Origin: an uncultured Enorma sp.
GTDB taxonomy: Bacteria > Actinomycetota > Coriobacteriia > Coriobacteriales > Coriobacteriaceae
Reading direction: 5' to 3'
NCBI GenBank assembly: GCA_905210055.1
Contig: CAJLVH010000034.1
Coordinates: 1 to 13,629, forward strand
DNA length: 13,629 nucleotides
Under the pieces are notes generated by a model. The model searched no databases and was not told where the DNA came from. It saw only the letters and a program-made list of their open reading frames with translations. Positions 7,572 to 13,629 of this stretch are shown here, piece after piece. A program made the translations under genes and the position numbers. The number at the start of each line of letters is the position of its first letter. Positions within the stretch are counted from its first letter, which is position 1.

Positions 7572-7690
7572 CTCCGCCATCTCCAATACTCCCGCTCCTC
7601 GCCTTTCGTCGCCTTCCTCGCCGATATGATACGAATCGAGGATCCGCCCGCCCGCAGGCAGTGGCACACGGTGAGGACGCGCGCCGCCAT
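7568..7690 (-). pseudogene. brnT: brnT-type toxin gene remnant, C-terminal part only
   Basis: The minus-strand frame ending at the TGA 7568-7570 reads RVLTVCHCLRAGGSSIRIIS, then ARKATKGEEREYWRWRR. This matches the end of BrnT ribonuclease toxins (strand, then IRIISAR(K/R)AT...E...Y). BrnT proteins are about 90 aa; only about 37-40 recognisable residues remain. Upstream the sequence passes into the tRNA-derived repeat at 7740. The upstream open frame continues antisense through the tRNA genes, which is an artefact, not a fused gene. Toxin-antitoxin order (toxin first, ATGA overlap) is as in known brnTA operons. Confidence 0.7.
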
Positions 7691-7739
7691 CGAAGACGGC
7701 GCGGACAGCCGCTTCGATTCCCAGCACCGAACACGAAAA

Positions 7740-7800
7740 CGAGCCCGGCACCGCATCGGCACCGGGCTCGCACATTTTCTGGAGCGGGCGACGGGAATCG
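7740..7800. repeat. Direct repeat copy 2: tRNA-Gly 3' end plus terminator, 61 bp
   Basis: Identical to 7927-7987 at 60 of 61 positions (one c/t change, near 7773). Bases 7780-7800 duplicate the last 21 nt of tRNA-Gly including the encoded CCA, so this is a partial tRNA, not a gene. Similarity continues less exactly to the left (ttcgattccc-a/g-gcac at 7714-7727 and 7901-7914). Confidence 0.85.
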
Positions 7801-7926
7801 CCGCTCGCTCCGCTCGCTCAATCCGCTGCGGCGCTTCGCGCCTTGCGTACTTCGCTGGCAAATGCTCGCGCATTTGCTCAGCTCCGTACCCGGAACCGGG
7901 TTCGATTCCCGGCACGTGCAACGAAA
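7801..7926. repeat. 126-bp hairpin-rich segment between the two tRNA-Gly repeat copies
   Basis: It holds a tandem 9-mer (CCGCTCGCT twice, 7801-7818) and a GGCGC-ttc-GCGCC hairpin (7830-7842). A perfect 8-bp stem GCAAATGC/GCATTTGC with a 4-nt loop follows (7858-7877), then a lone T-arm-like element CCGGG-TTCGATT-CCCGG (7896-7912, plus sense) without any other tRNA part. No coding frame is believable. Confidence 0.7.
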
Positions 7927-7957
7927 CGAGCCCGGCACCGCATCGGCACCGGGCTCG
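7921..7957 (-). terminator. Terminator of the tRNA-Pro/tRNA-Gly operon (hairpin copy 3)
   Basis: Minus strand, 10 nt after the tRNA-Gly CCA: CGAGCCCGG and CCGGGCTCG form a 9-bp stem, extended by TGCC/GGTG with two G-T pairs, with a 5-nt loop and then TTTCGT. Confidence 0.8.
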
Positions 7958-7987
7958 CATATTTTCTGGAGCGGGCGACGGGAATCG
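7927..7987. repeat. Direct repeat copy 3 at the intact tRNA-Gly
   Basis: Partner of 7740-7800 (60/61 identical, 187 bp period). It comprises the terminator hairpin, the short spacer and the last 21 nt of tRNA-Gly. Confidence 0.85.
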
Positions 7988-8040
7988 AACCCGCGTCATC
8001 AGCTTGGAAGGCTGGGGTTCTACCATTGAACTACGCCCGC
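7967..8040 (-). tRNA. tRNA-Gly (anticodon TCC)
   Basis: A 74-nt cloverleaf with encoded CCA. Acceptor GCGGGCG pairs with CGCCCGC, discriminator T. The D arm contains AGTTCAATGGTAGAAC; anticodon loop CTTCCAA in a CCAGC/GCTGA-type stem; T arm GCGGG-TTCGATT-CCCGT. It is transcribed behind tRNA-Pro with a 3-nt gap, so the two form one precursor. Confidence 0.97.
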
Positions 8041-8043
8041 ATA

Positions 8044-8120
8044 TGGTCGGGACGACAGGATTCGAACCTGCGGCATCGTGCTCCCAAAGCACGCGCGCTA
8101 CCAGACTGCGCCACGTCCCG
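8044..8120 (-). tRNA. tRNA-Pro (anticodon TGG)
   Basis: A 77-nt cloverleaf with encoded CCA. Acceptor CGGGACG pairs with CGTCCCG, discriminator A. Anticodon stem CGTGC/GCACG with loop TTTGGGA; T arm GCAGG-TTCGAAT-CCTGT. First gene of the tRNA operon. Confidence 0.97.
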
Positions 8121-8134
8121 ACGTCCGGGGTAGC

Positions 8135-8163
8135 ATTATACGGGTTTTGGCGCGTGCGGGCAA
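8135..8163 (-). promoter_or_regulatory. Promoter of the tRNA-Pro/tRNA-Gly operon
   Basis: Minus strand: -35 TTGCCC (8158-8163), 17-nt spacer, -10 TATAAT (8135-8140). Transcription would start about 8 nt before the tRNA-Pro 5' end. The discriminator region after the -10 is GC-rich (ccccgg), as often in stringently controlled stable-RNA promoters. Confidence 0.8.
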
Positions 8164-8210
8164 CCGGGGAATGGGTCGAATCCGCCACGACCACCCCGAG
8201 CGAACGGCAG

Positions 8211-8216
8211 TATACT
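8211..8216 (+). promoter_or_regulatory. Possible -10 box for the CLC transporter gene
   Basis: TATACT lies 72 nt before the ATG at 8288; no matching -35 is visible. I looked for a crcB-type fluoride riboswitch in 8121-8287 and did not recognise one. Confidence 0.3.
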
Positions 8217-8287
8217 TGTTGCGTTTGCGTGCTCGTGCTCTTATCGCAACGCGCCGCAACGCCTGCCCCCATTTTCAGGAGATACAC

Positions 8288-9688
8288 ATGAGCGCTGAAC
8301 CATCGCCTCGCGAGAACCTGAACAAGCTATTCGGCGACTTCGTGTCGCACGAGGAGGCGCTCATCGCCGCCGACGCCCGCAGAAACCTGCGCAACATGCG
8401 TGAGAGCCTGCGTCTGCTCGTGCTCGTGCTCATCGTGTCCGGCGCGATGGGCGCGGCTGCATGGGCGTTTCTTGCAAGCCTCGATGCGGTCACGGGCTTT
8501 CGCGAGCGCCACGCAGCGGTCTTCCTCCTGCTTCCCGTGGTGAGCATCGCCACCGCATGGCTGTACCGCCGTTTCGGCAAGGAAGCCGCGCGCGGCAACA
8601 ACCTCGTCATCGAGAGCGCCCTCACCGAACGCTCGGTTCCCGCCCGCATGGCAGCCATGACGTTTACCTGCTCCGTCGCCACGCACCTCGCAGGAGGCTC
8701 CGCCGGGCGCGAGGGAACGGCCGTGCAGATCGGCGGCACCATCGCCGACAACGTCGCGCGTCTCGTCCGGTTGGGAGCACGCGATCACCAAGACCTCATG
8801 CTCGCCGGTATTTCCGCCGCGTTCGGCGCGGTGTTTGGCGCTCCGCTCGCAGGCACCTTCTTCGGCATGGAGATGTGCTACGTAGGCAAGATCAACTACA
8901 GCTCCGGCATCTATTGCCTCATCGCCTCGTTCACCGCCGACACCGTATGCCGGGCGCTCGGCTGCACACACGCCTCCTACGTCATCGGCGCCGTGCCCGA
9001 GCTCGAGGCTCCAACGGTCGCGCTCGCCGTCATATTCGCCATCGTCTTCGGCCTTACGGCGCGCCTCTTCTCGCTCGCGATCCGTACCGTGCGGCGCGTG
9101 CTCGCGCACCGCATCACGAACTACCTCGTTGCTGCGCTCGCAGGCTCGCTCGCGCTGCTCGCCGTCTACTTCATCTTCGGCATCCAACGCTACGCCGGTC
9201 TCTCGACCTGGCTCGTAGAGGAGGGTTTTGCGGGAGACACCACGCTCGCCGACCCCTTCATCAAGATCGCCCTCACTGCGCTCACCCTCGGCACGGGCTT
9301 CCAGGGAGGCGAGGTCACGCCGCTGTTCGGCATCGGCGCATCCTTAGGGGGCGTGCTGGGGTCGCTCGTGGGAATCCCCTGCGCGTTTGCCGCGGCGCTT
9401 GGCATGCTCGGTGTCTTCGGATCGGCGCTCAACGTGCCCATCACAACCATCATGCTCGGTGTCGACCTCTTCGGCGGCGCGGCGATGCCGTACTTCGTGA
9501 TCGTCGCATTCGTGAGCTACCTCGTCGCCGGGCACCGCGGTGTCTACCCCGCGCAGCGGATCGTGACACCCAAGCGCCGCTCACTCGCGTCCGATGCGAA
9601 CTCCACGGTTGCAGACGCGATCGCACGCCACAACCAACAGGATACGAATACCGAAGAAGCCAACGCGAAACAACAACTTGCGCGATAA
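8288..9688 (+). CDS. CLC-family anion transporter, motifs of the fluoride-exporting (CLC-F) subtype, 466 aa
   Basis: Multi-pass membrane protein, hydrophobic from about residue 42 to 415 with soluble ends. The start MSAEPSPREN has AGGAG (8277-8281) 6 nt upstream. CLC signatures: GGSAGREGT (136-144) with gating Glu E142, GAVFGAPLAGTFFGMEM (180-196), GTGFQGGEVTPLFGIG (335-350), and GHRGVYP (415-421) with Y420 in the place of the conserved pore Tyr. Chloride-type CLCs have GSGIP and GREGP; here the first is replaced by GNNL (103-106) and the second by GREGT. From memory, GREGT/V and loss of the Ser-Pro filter mark CLC-F fluoride/proton antiporters, so F- export is my preferred role. No CBS domains. 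A lipid kinase gene starts 74 nt downstream, possibly co-transcribed. Confidence 0.88.
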   Translation: MSAEPSPRENLNKLFGDFVSHEEALIAADARRNLRNMRESLRLLVLVLIVSGAMGAAAWAFLASLDAVTGFRERHAAVFLLLPVVSIATAWLYRRFGKEAARGNNLVIESALTERSVPARMAAMTFTCSVATHLAGGSAGREGTAVQIGGTIADNVARLVRLGARDHQDLMLAGISAAFGAVFGAPLAGTFFGMEMCYVGKINYSSGIYCLIASFTADTVCRALGCTHASYVIGAVPELEAPTVALAVIFAIVFGLTARLFSLAIRTVRRVLAHRITNYLVAALAGSLALLAVYFIFGIQRYAGLSTWLVEEGFAGDTTLADPFIKIALTALTLGTGFQGGEVTPLFGIGASLGGVLGSLVGIPCAFAAALGMLGVFGSALNVPITTIMLGVDLFGGAAMPYFVIVAFVSYLVAGHRGVYPAQRIVTPKRRSLASDANSTVADAIARHNQQDTNTEEANAKQQLAR

Positions 9689-9762
9689 TGTCAATACCAT
9701 GAAGAGCGAACCGGACGCCATGCGCTATGACGGCGCCTCCGGAACGACTGGATAGGAGCGAC

Positions 9763-10770
9763 ATGCAACGCCGCGCACCTCGCGAGACCCCTCTGGGCAA
9801 GACGCTCATCATCGCCAACCCCGTGTCACAGCTCGGCCAAGGCAAGCGTGTTGCCGAACAGCTTTGGCGCTTCCTTTCGCTCTACCACCACGATCCAGAA
9901 CGCTTCGAGCTCGTATACACCGAGCGCGCACGTCACGCGACGGAACTCGCTGAAGCGGCGGCGGACTTCGACTCGGTGATCGCGCTGGGCGGTGACGGCG
10001 TGGTGCACGAGGTCGTCAACGGCCTCATGCGCATCGATCGCGGCGCGCGGCCGGCGATGGGCGTCGTCCCCGTGGGGTCGGGCAACGATTTCGCGCGTAC
10101 CTTAGGTATGGATGATTTCTCGGGCGAAAGCTCCGCGCGCTACCTGAATTGCGAGCGCGTGGCGTTCGACATCGGCAAGCTCTCGCTGTGGGACAATGCG
10201 GCGGATGCCGAAGGTGCCGCGCGGTCGTCCGCCCCAGATGCGAACGAGTATTTCGTCGAAACCTTCTCGTTCGGCTTGGACGCCGCTGTGGCGATGGGCA
10301 CGTATAGCCTGCGCACGACCACCAAGCTCACGGGTAACGCGCTCTACATGGCGTCTGGTGCCGACGTCCTCCTCCGCAAGTTCCGCCCCTACCCCACGCG
10401 CATCTCGCTCGACGGTGAAGCGCCCGAGGAGCGCCGTACGTTCATCGGTGCCGTCCAGCTTGGCCCCACCTATGGCTCGGGTTTCCACATCTGCCCTGAT
10501 GCCGACCCCACCGATGGCCTCTTCGATATCTGCCTAGCCAGCGGCCGTGCAACGCGCGTCGAAGCGCTTTCCCTGCTTCTACGTGCCAAGAACGCACACC
10601 ACGTGGGCTCGCGGCTCATCAGCTTCGCCCAAGCCAGCCATATCGACATCGAGTTCTTGGGCGAAGACTATCCCATGCAGGCCGATGGCGAACGGGTGCG
10701 AGCCGCGCACGTCGTCATCGACATCCTGCCCGGCGAGCTCACCGTGCTGAAGCCCCTGCCCCGCCGCTGA
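9763..10770 (+). CDS. Diacylglycerol kinase-family lipid kinase, 335 aa
   Basis: Phosphorylates a lipid alcohol, typically diacylglycerol to phosphatidic acid, using ATP at the inner membrane face. The start MQRRAPRETPLGKTL has AGGAG (9754-9758) with 4 nt spacing; the in-frame ATG at 9727 lacks a ribosome site. Domain DAGK_cat: NPVSQLGQGK (19-28), ALGGDGVVHEVVNG (74-87) with the nucleotide-binding GGDG, and VPVGSGNDFARTLGM (102-116). The C-terminal beta-sandwich has YGSGFHICPDADPTDGLFD, where D251 lies in the conserved P-x-D-G-x-(L/F)-D segment. Length and motifs fit the YegS/BmrU/DgkB group; exact lipid unknown. The gene ends 36 nt from the convergent hydrolase gene, without an obvious terminator. 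Confidence 0.9.
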   Translation: MQRRAPRETPLGKTLIIANPVSQLGQGKRVAEQLWRFLSLYHHDPERFELVYTERARHATELAEAAADFDSVIALGGDGVVHEVVNGLMRIDRGARPAMGVVPVGSGNDFARTLGMDDFSGESSARYLNCERVAFDIGKLSLWDNAADAEGAARSSAPDANEYFVETFSFGLDAAVAMGTYSLRTTTKLTGNALYMASGADVLLRKFRPYPTRISLDGEAPEERRTFIGAVQLGPTYGSGFHICPDADPTDGLFDICLASGRATRVEALSLLLRAKNAHHVGSRLISFAQASHIDIEFLGEDYPMQADGERVRAAHVVIDILPGELTVLKPLPRR

Positions 10771-10806
10771 GCCTGAACGGAGCCACCTCACGATGGCGAA
10801 GCCGCT

Positions 10807-11781
10807 TTACACGTGCGCCTCAAGCCAGGCGAGCACATCGCACTCGACGCGCTCATGATCGGATTCGTTTAGAATCTCGTGGCGCATGCCGTCATAGATA
10901 ATCTCGTCCACCTGCGCCATGCCAAGTCTCCGGTATTGGGCGACGGCGCGATGCACGCCCGCACCACAATCGCCCACCGGGTCGTCGGCCCCGGCAATGA
11001 AGAGCAAGGGTACATCGCGCGGAATCCCGCTCGCCAAAGCGACGTCTTGAGAAGCGCTCGCCAGCGCCGTGACCGCCGCGTACCCGCCCACCGTGAACAT
11101 GAAGCCGCAGCACGGATCCGCACGATACGCATCGACCACGGCACCGTCGTACGATAACCAGTCCTGTGGCGTGCGCGCATGCTTGATAGCACGACCATAA
11201 GCGCCAACGGCAAGCGAATCCACCAGCGCGCTGCGGTAGCGCTCACCGCGCACGCAGGCGAGCACATGACAGAGCGCGTTTCCCGCCCGAACAAGCCAAC
11301 GCGGCTGCTGCCCGGTGCCGCACACCACGGCGGCAGAAACGCCCTCACCCCAACGCGCAAGGTACACGCGCACCATGAAGCTGCCAAGTGAGTGGCCGAA
11401 GAGCACATACGCCGCAGAAGACGAGTTCGGTTGGTCTGCCGTTGCCGCGGATCCGTATCGCGCCACCACGAGTTTCCGTAGGGCATGCATGTCCTCAAGC
11501 AGCATGTCGACGCCGTCGTTGAGCGGAATATGTCCAAGGCCATCGGACGCGGCAACGCTCCCACCGTGCCCGATGTGGTCTTCGGCGCACACGGCATACC
11601 CCGCCGCACACAACACGCCGGCAAACCGTTCATAGCGCTCGACATGCTCAGCCATGCCATGGACGAGCTGAACCACGGCGCGTGGGGGCGCTCCCGCTGC
11701 AACGGCATCTGGCTCCCATACCAGCGCGCGAATGCAGCTTGCCCCGTCTGCGCTCGGATACCTCAGCTCGCTTCGCTTCAT
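10807..11781 (-). CDS. Monoacylglycerol lipase/lysophospholipase-like alpha/beta hydrolase, 324 aa
   Basis: Serine hydrolase of the Hydrolase_4 type, likely acting on monoacylglycerols, lysophospholipids or similar esters. The start MKRSELRYPSADGAS (11779-11781) has GGGGGAG 5 nt upstream. Oxyanion-hole motif VQLVHGMAEHVERY (37-50) is followed by EDHIGHGGS (67-75). The nucleophile elbow GHSLG (129-133) gives S131, the acid is D267 in AGADDPVG, and the base is H301 in DGMRHEILNE. No signal peptide, so probably cytoplasmic. The gene begins only 13 nt after the T tract of the metY terminator, so its own promoter would have to lie inside metY or it depends on readthrough. Confidence 0.88.
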   Translation of the reverse strand: MKRSELRYPSADGASCIRALVWEPDAVAAGAPPRAVVQLVHGMAEHVERYERFAGVLCAAGYAVCAEDHIGHGGSVAASDGLGHIPLNDGVDMLLEDMHALRKLVVARYGSAATADQPNSSSAAYVLFGHSLGSFMVRVYLARWGEGVSAAVVCGTGQQPRWLVRAGNALCHVLACVRGERYRSALVDSLAVGAYGRAIKHARTPQDWLSYDGAVVDAYRADPCCGFMFTVGGYAAVTALASASQDVALASGIPRDVPLLFIAGADDPVGDCGAGVHRAVAQYRRLGMAQVDEIIYDGMRHEILNESDHERVECDVLAWLEAHV

Positions 11782-11794
11782 GGGCGCTCCCCCG

Positions 11795-11823
11795 AAAAAA
11801 AGAGCCCGGTTAACCCGGGCTCT
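11795..11823 (-). terminator. Strong intrinsic terminator between metY and the hydrolase gene
   Basis: Minus strand: AGAGCCCGG and CCGGGCTCT form a perfect 9-bp stem with a 5-nt loop, followed by a run of seven T (counting the last stem base). It starts 17 nt after the metY stop. Confidence 0.9.
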
Positions 11824-11840
11824 GTCAAACCAACTTGAAC

Positions 11841-13121
11841 CTAGATAGCATCGAGTGCCTGCGCGACGTCGTCGATGAGATCCTGCGTGTCCTCGATGCC
11901 GCAGGAGAGGCGCACCATATCGGGCGCGATGCCTGCGGCCTCGAGCTCCGCATCCGTCATCTGACGATGCGTCGCGTTCGCCGGGTGCAGCACGCAGGTG
12001 CGCGCATCTGCCACGTGCGTGGCGATCTGCGCCACATGGAGGTTCTTCATGAACTCCTCTGCCGCCGCACGTCCGCCGGTAAAGCCAAAGCTCACTACGC
12101 CGCAGCAGCCGTTTGGCAGGTACTTCTGAGCGAGCTCGTGCCACGGATCGCCCGGCAGCCCCGGATACTTCACGAAGCGAACCTTGGGATGCTTTGCCAG
12201 AAATTCCGCCATGGCCTGGCCGTTCTTCACATGCTGCGGCATGCGCACATGCAGGCTCTCGAGGCCCATGTTGAGCAAAAACGCGTTCTGCGGACTCTGG
12301 ATGCAGCCGAAGTCGCGCATGAGCTGCGAGGTCGCCTTCGTGATGAACGCGCCCGCCTGGCCGAACTTCTGCGTGTAGACGACGCCGTGATACGTCTCGT
12401 CCGGCGTGGTGAGGCCGGGGAACTTGTCTGCATGCGCATCCCAGTCGAAGTTGCCGGAGTCGACGATGGCGCCGCCCACTGCCGCGCCATGGCCGTCCAT
12501 GTACTTCGTGGTGGAGTGCGTCACGATGTCCGCACCCCACTCGATGGGACGGCAGAGCACGGGCGTGGGGAACGTGTTGTCCACGATGAGCGGCACGCCG
12601 TGGGCGTGAGCGGCGGTGGCGAAGCGCTCGATGTCGAGGACGTCGAGAGCGGGGTTCGCGATGGTCTCGCCGAAGACGGCCTTCGTGTTGGGGCGGAACG
12701 CCGCCTCAAGCTCTTCGTCCGTGCAATCGGGTGCGACGAACGTGGTCTCGATACCCATGCGCTCGAGCGTGTGCGCGAGCAGATTGAACGTGCCGCCGTA
12801 GATGGCCGAGCTCGCGACCACATGGTCACCGCAGCCGGCGATGTTGAAGACGGCGAAGAAGTTCGCCGCTTGGCCTGAGCTCGTGAGCATAGCCGCCGTA
12901 CCGCCCTCGAGCTCGCAGATCTTCTGTGCGACGTAATCGTTCGTGGGGTTCTGCAGACGGGTGTAGAAATAGCCGGCTTCCTCGAGGTCAAAAAGGCGGC
13001 CCATGTGCTCGGAGGTATCGTATTTCCACGTGGTCGACTGGTAGATGGGAATCTGGCGCGGATCTCCGTCACCAGGACGATAACCGCCCTGCACGCACGT
13101 GGTTCCGATATGCTCTGCCAT
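11841..13121 (-). CDS. metY: O-acetylhomoserine sulfhydrylase (O-acetylhomoserine aminocarboxypropyltransferase), 426 aa
   Basis: PLP enzyme of methionine synthesis: O-acetylhomoserine plus sulfide (or methanethiol) gives homocysteine (or methionine) and acetate. The start MAEHIGTTCVQGGY (13119-13121) has AGGGAG 7 nt upstream. Cys/Met-metabolism fold signatures: YTRLQNPT (53-60, Y53 and R55 phosphate contacts), TSSGQAA (80-86), AIYGGTF (Y108 stacking on PLP), IVDNTF (D181), and THSTTKYMDGHG with K206 as the Schiff-base Lys. The length of about 430 aa and the FDWDAHADKFPGL insertion favour sulfhydrylase over cystathionine gamma-synthase (about 380 aa). I see no S-box/SAM riboswitch in its leader; the leader has two near copies of CGCCAAGAG-GGA (13122-13160). 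Confidence 0.93.
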   Translation of the reverse strand: MAEHIGTTCVQGGYRPGDGDPRQIPIYQSTTWKYDTSEHMGRLFDLEEAGYFYTRLQNPTNDYVAQKICELEGGTAAMLTSSGQAANFFAVFNIAGCGDHVVASSAIYGGTFNLLAHTLERMGIETTFVAPDCTDEELEAAFRPNTKAVFGETIANPALDVLDIERFATAAHAHGVPLIVDNTFPTPVLCRPIEWGADIVTHSTTKYMDGHGAAVGGAIVDSGNFDWDAHADKFPGLTTPDETYHGVVYTQKFGQAGAFITKATSQLMRDFGCIQSPQNAFLLNMGLESLHVRMPQHVKNGQAMAEFLAKHPKVRFVKYPGLPGDPWHELAQKYLPNGCCGVVSFGFTGGRAAAEEFMKNLHVAQIATHVADARTCVLHPANATHRQMTDAELEAAGIAPDMVRLSCGIEDTQDLIDDVAQALDAI

Positions 13122-13191
13122 AGTCTGACTCCCTCTCTTGGCGCCACGCATCCCTCTTGGCGTCCCGTGGCCGACGGTTCTACATACGGCT

Positions 13192-13209
13192 AAAATGGTA
13201 TACCGTTTT
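13192..13209. promoter_or_regulatory. Palindrome in the divergent metY/C_GCAxxG_C_C region, operator candidate
   Basis: AAAA-t-GGTATACC-g-TTTT is an 18-bp inverted repeat with one mismatched pair around an 8-bp perfect palindrome. It lies 71 nt upstream of the metY start and 121 nt upstream of the gene at 13330, so one regulator could control both. No convincing -35/-10 pair was found for either gene in the 208-bp gap. Confidence 0.4.
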
Positions 13210-13329
13210 CCAAGCGCTCTCTCATACTATTTTGGCGCGACCGCAAAACGTTACGAATGAATGCGCTTGGATTGCCGGGACGCGCTTACATGTCCATTGC
13301 CGAACCACGTCTTCACAGGAAGGAACCGC

Positions 13330-13629
13330 ATGTCAGCCAACACCATCTCCGAACGGACAGACGACCTCGTCCAACAGGCAGTTGCCCTCCGCGCTGAGCG
13401 CAAGTTCAATTGCGCCCAAGCCGTTGCCTACGCACTCGCCGAAGAGGTCGGGGCAGACCCTGAAGCGATGTACGTGCTTTCCGAGGGATTCGGGGCCGGT
13501 ATGGGCACGACCAGCGAGACCTGCGGGGCCATCTCGGGCGCGATCTTTGCGCTCAGCCAGCTGAACAGCGCGGGCACCGCGGCATCGGGCACCACGAAAG
13601 CGGCGACGTACCGGCTCGTTCGCGAGCTG
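13330..13629 (+). CDS. C_GCAxxG_C_C family putative redox protein, N-terminal 100 aa (runs off right edge)
   Basis: The start MSANTISERTDDLV has AGGAAGGA 5-7 nt upstream. Family signature: an N-terminal helix ending FNCAQAVAYALAEEVG with C28, then the glycine-rich loop EGFGAGMGTTSETCGAISGAI with C65. This is the conserved G-x-GxG-MG...CGA-(I/V)-(S/T)-GA pattern. Family members are about 130-160 aa and carry further C-terminal Cys, which would lie past the window end. They are thought to be redox or metal-binding proteins, but the role is not established. It is divergent from metY; a thiol or sulfur link is a guess. Confidence 0.85.
   Translation, partial: MSANTISERTDDLVQQAVALRAERKFNCAQAVAYALAEEVGADPEAMYVLSEGFGAGMGTTSETCGAISGAIFALSQLNSAGTAASGTTKAATYRLVREL

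Noticed and set aside
7896..7912. A third tRNA gene on the plus strand
   Set aside because: Only a T-arm-like 17-mer is present; no acceptor, D or anticodon arm can be built around it.
7568..8287. Long minus-strand open frame of 239 codons across the tRNA region
   Set aside because: It is read through the tRNA-Pro and tRNA-Gly genes and contains the familiar false peptide of translated tRNA (SSMVEPQPSKL...RVRFPSPAPE). Only its last ~37 codons resemble a real protein (BrnT).
8121..8287. Fluoride (crcB) riboswitch before the CLC gene
   Set aside because: I could not find the conserved riboswitch core words in this interval; a covariance-model scan would settle it.
7626..8291. Plus-strand open frames antisense to the tRNAs (GDGNRTRV..., TTGFEPAAS...)
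   Set aside because: These are translations of the tRNA complement, a well-known annotation artefact.
9699..9755. 18-codon open frame (MKSEPDAMRYDG...) ending at the ribosome site of the lipid kinase
   Set aside because: No ribosome site of its own and no recognisable leader-peptide features; its stop overlapping the AGGAG is probably chance.
11835..12878. 347-codon plus-strand open frame opposite metY
   Set aside because: Shadow frame; no recognisable domain, and metY is clear on the minus strand.
13122..13329. SAM (S-box) riboswitch before metY
   Set aside because: The leader lacks the characteristic conserved S-box segments and is short.

Overview
The window looks like chromosome of a GC-rich actinobacterium, most likely a gut Coriobacteriia member (Collinsella or a close relative). 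The reasons are high-GC codon use throughout, a clostridial-type GdhA, a C_GCAxxG_C_C family protein, and a decayed nuclease-like gene whose sequence style I associate with Collinsella. The genus is an inference, not a proof.

Left part (1-3017), mostly minus strand: the 5' end of an amylosucrase-like GH13 enzyme runs off the left edge. It is followed by a small membrane protein with a clear promoter (895-922), a plus-strand gene remnant with an internal deletion (1083-1467), and gdhA with a good intrinsic terminator. Divergent from gdhA is a plus-strand two-gene operon (3347-6119): an iron-dependent alcohol dehydrogenase and a class-3 aldehyde dehydrogenase. The pair probably interconverts an alcohol, its aldehyde and the acid. 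The gdhA and adh start regions share a 9-bp word at both candidate -10 boxes.

Middle part (6224-8163), minus strand: a lipoprotein of unknown function with its terminator, then a decayed accessory patch. The patch holds a frameshifted brnA antitoxin, a truncated brnT toxin, three related terminator-like hairpins, and a 187-bp-period direct repeat that duplicates the 3' end of tRNA-Gly(TCC) with its terminator. The intact tRNA-Pro(TGG)/tRNA-Gly(TCC) operon and its promoter border the patch. This is the most unusual part of the window and looks like a scar of tRNA-targeted integration or recombination.

Right part (8288-13629): plus-strand CLC-family transporter whose motifs suggest the fluoride-exporting subtype, then a diacylglycerol/sphingosine-kinase-fold lipid kinase. 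Convergent to these on the minus strand are O-acetylhomoserine sulfhydrylase (metY) and, immediately behind its terminator, a monoacylglycerol-lipase-like hydrolase. The window ends inside a plus-strand C_GCAxxG_C_C gene.

Most of the window is ordinary metabolism. I do not see a complete new defence, mobile or biosynthetic system. The best leads are the tRNA-Gly repeat patch, the decayed toxin-antitoxin pair, the CLC subtype, and the shared element between gdhA and adh.
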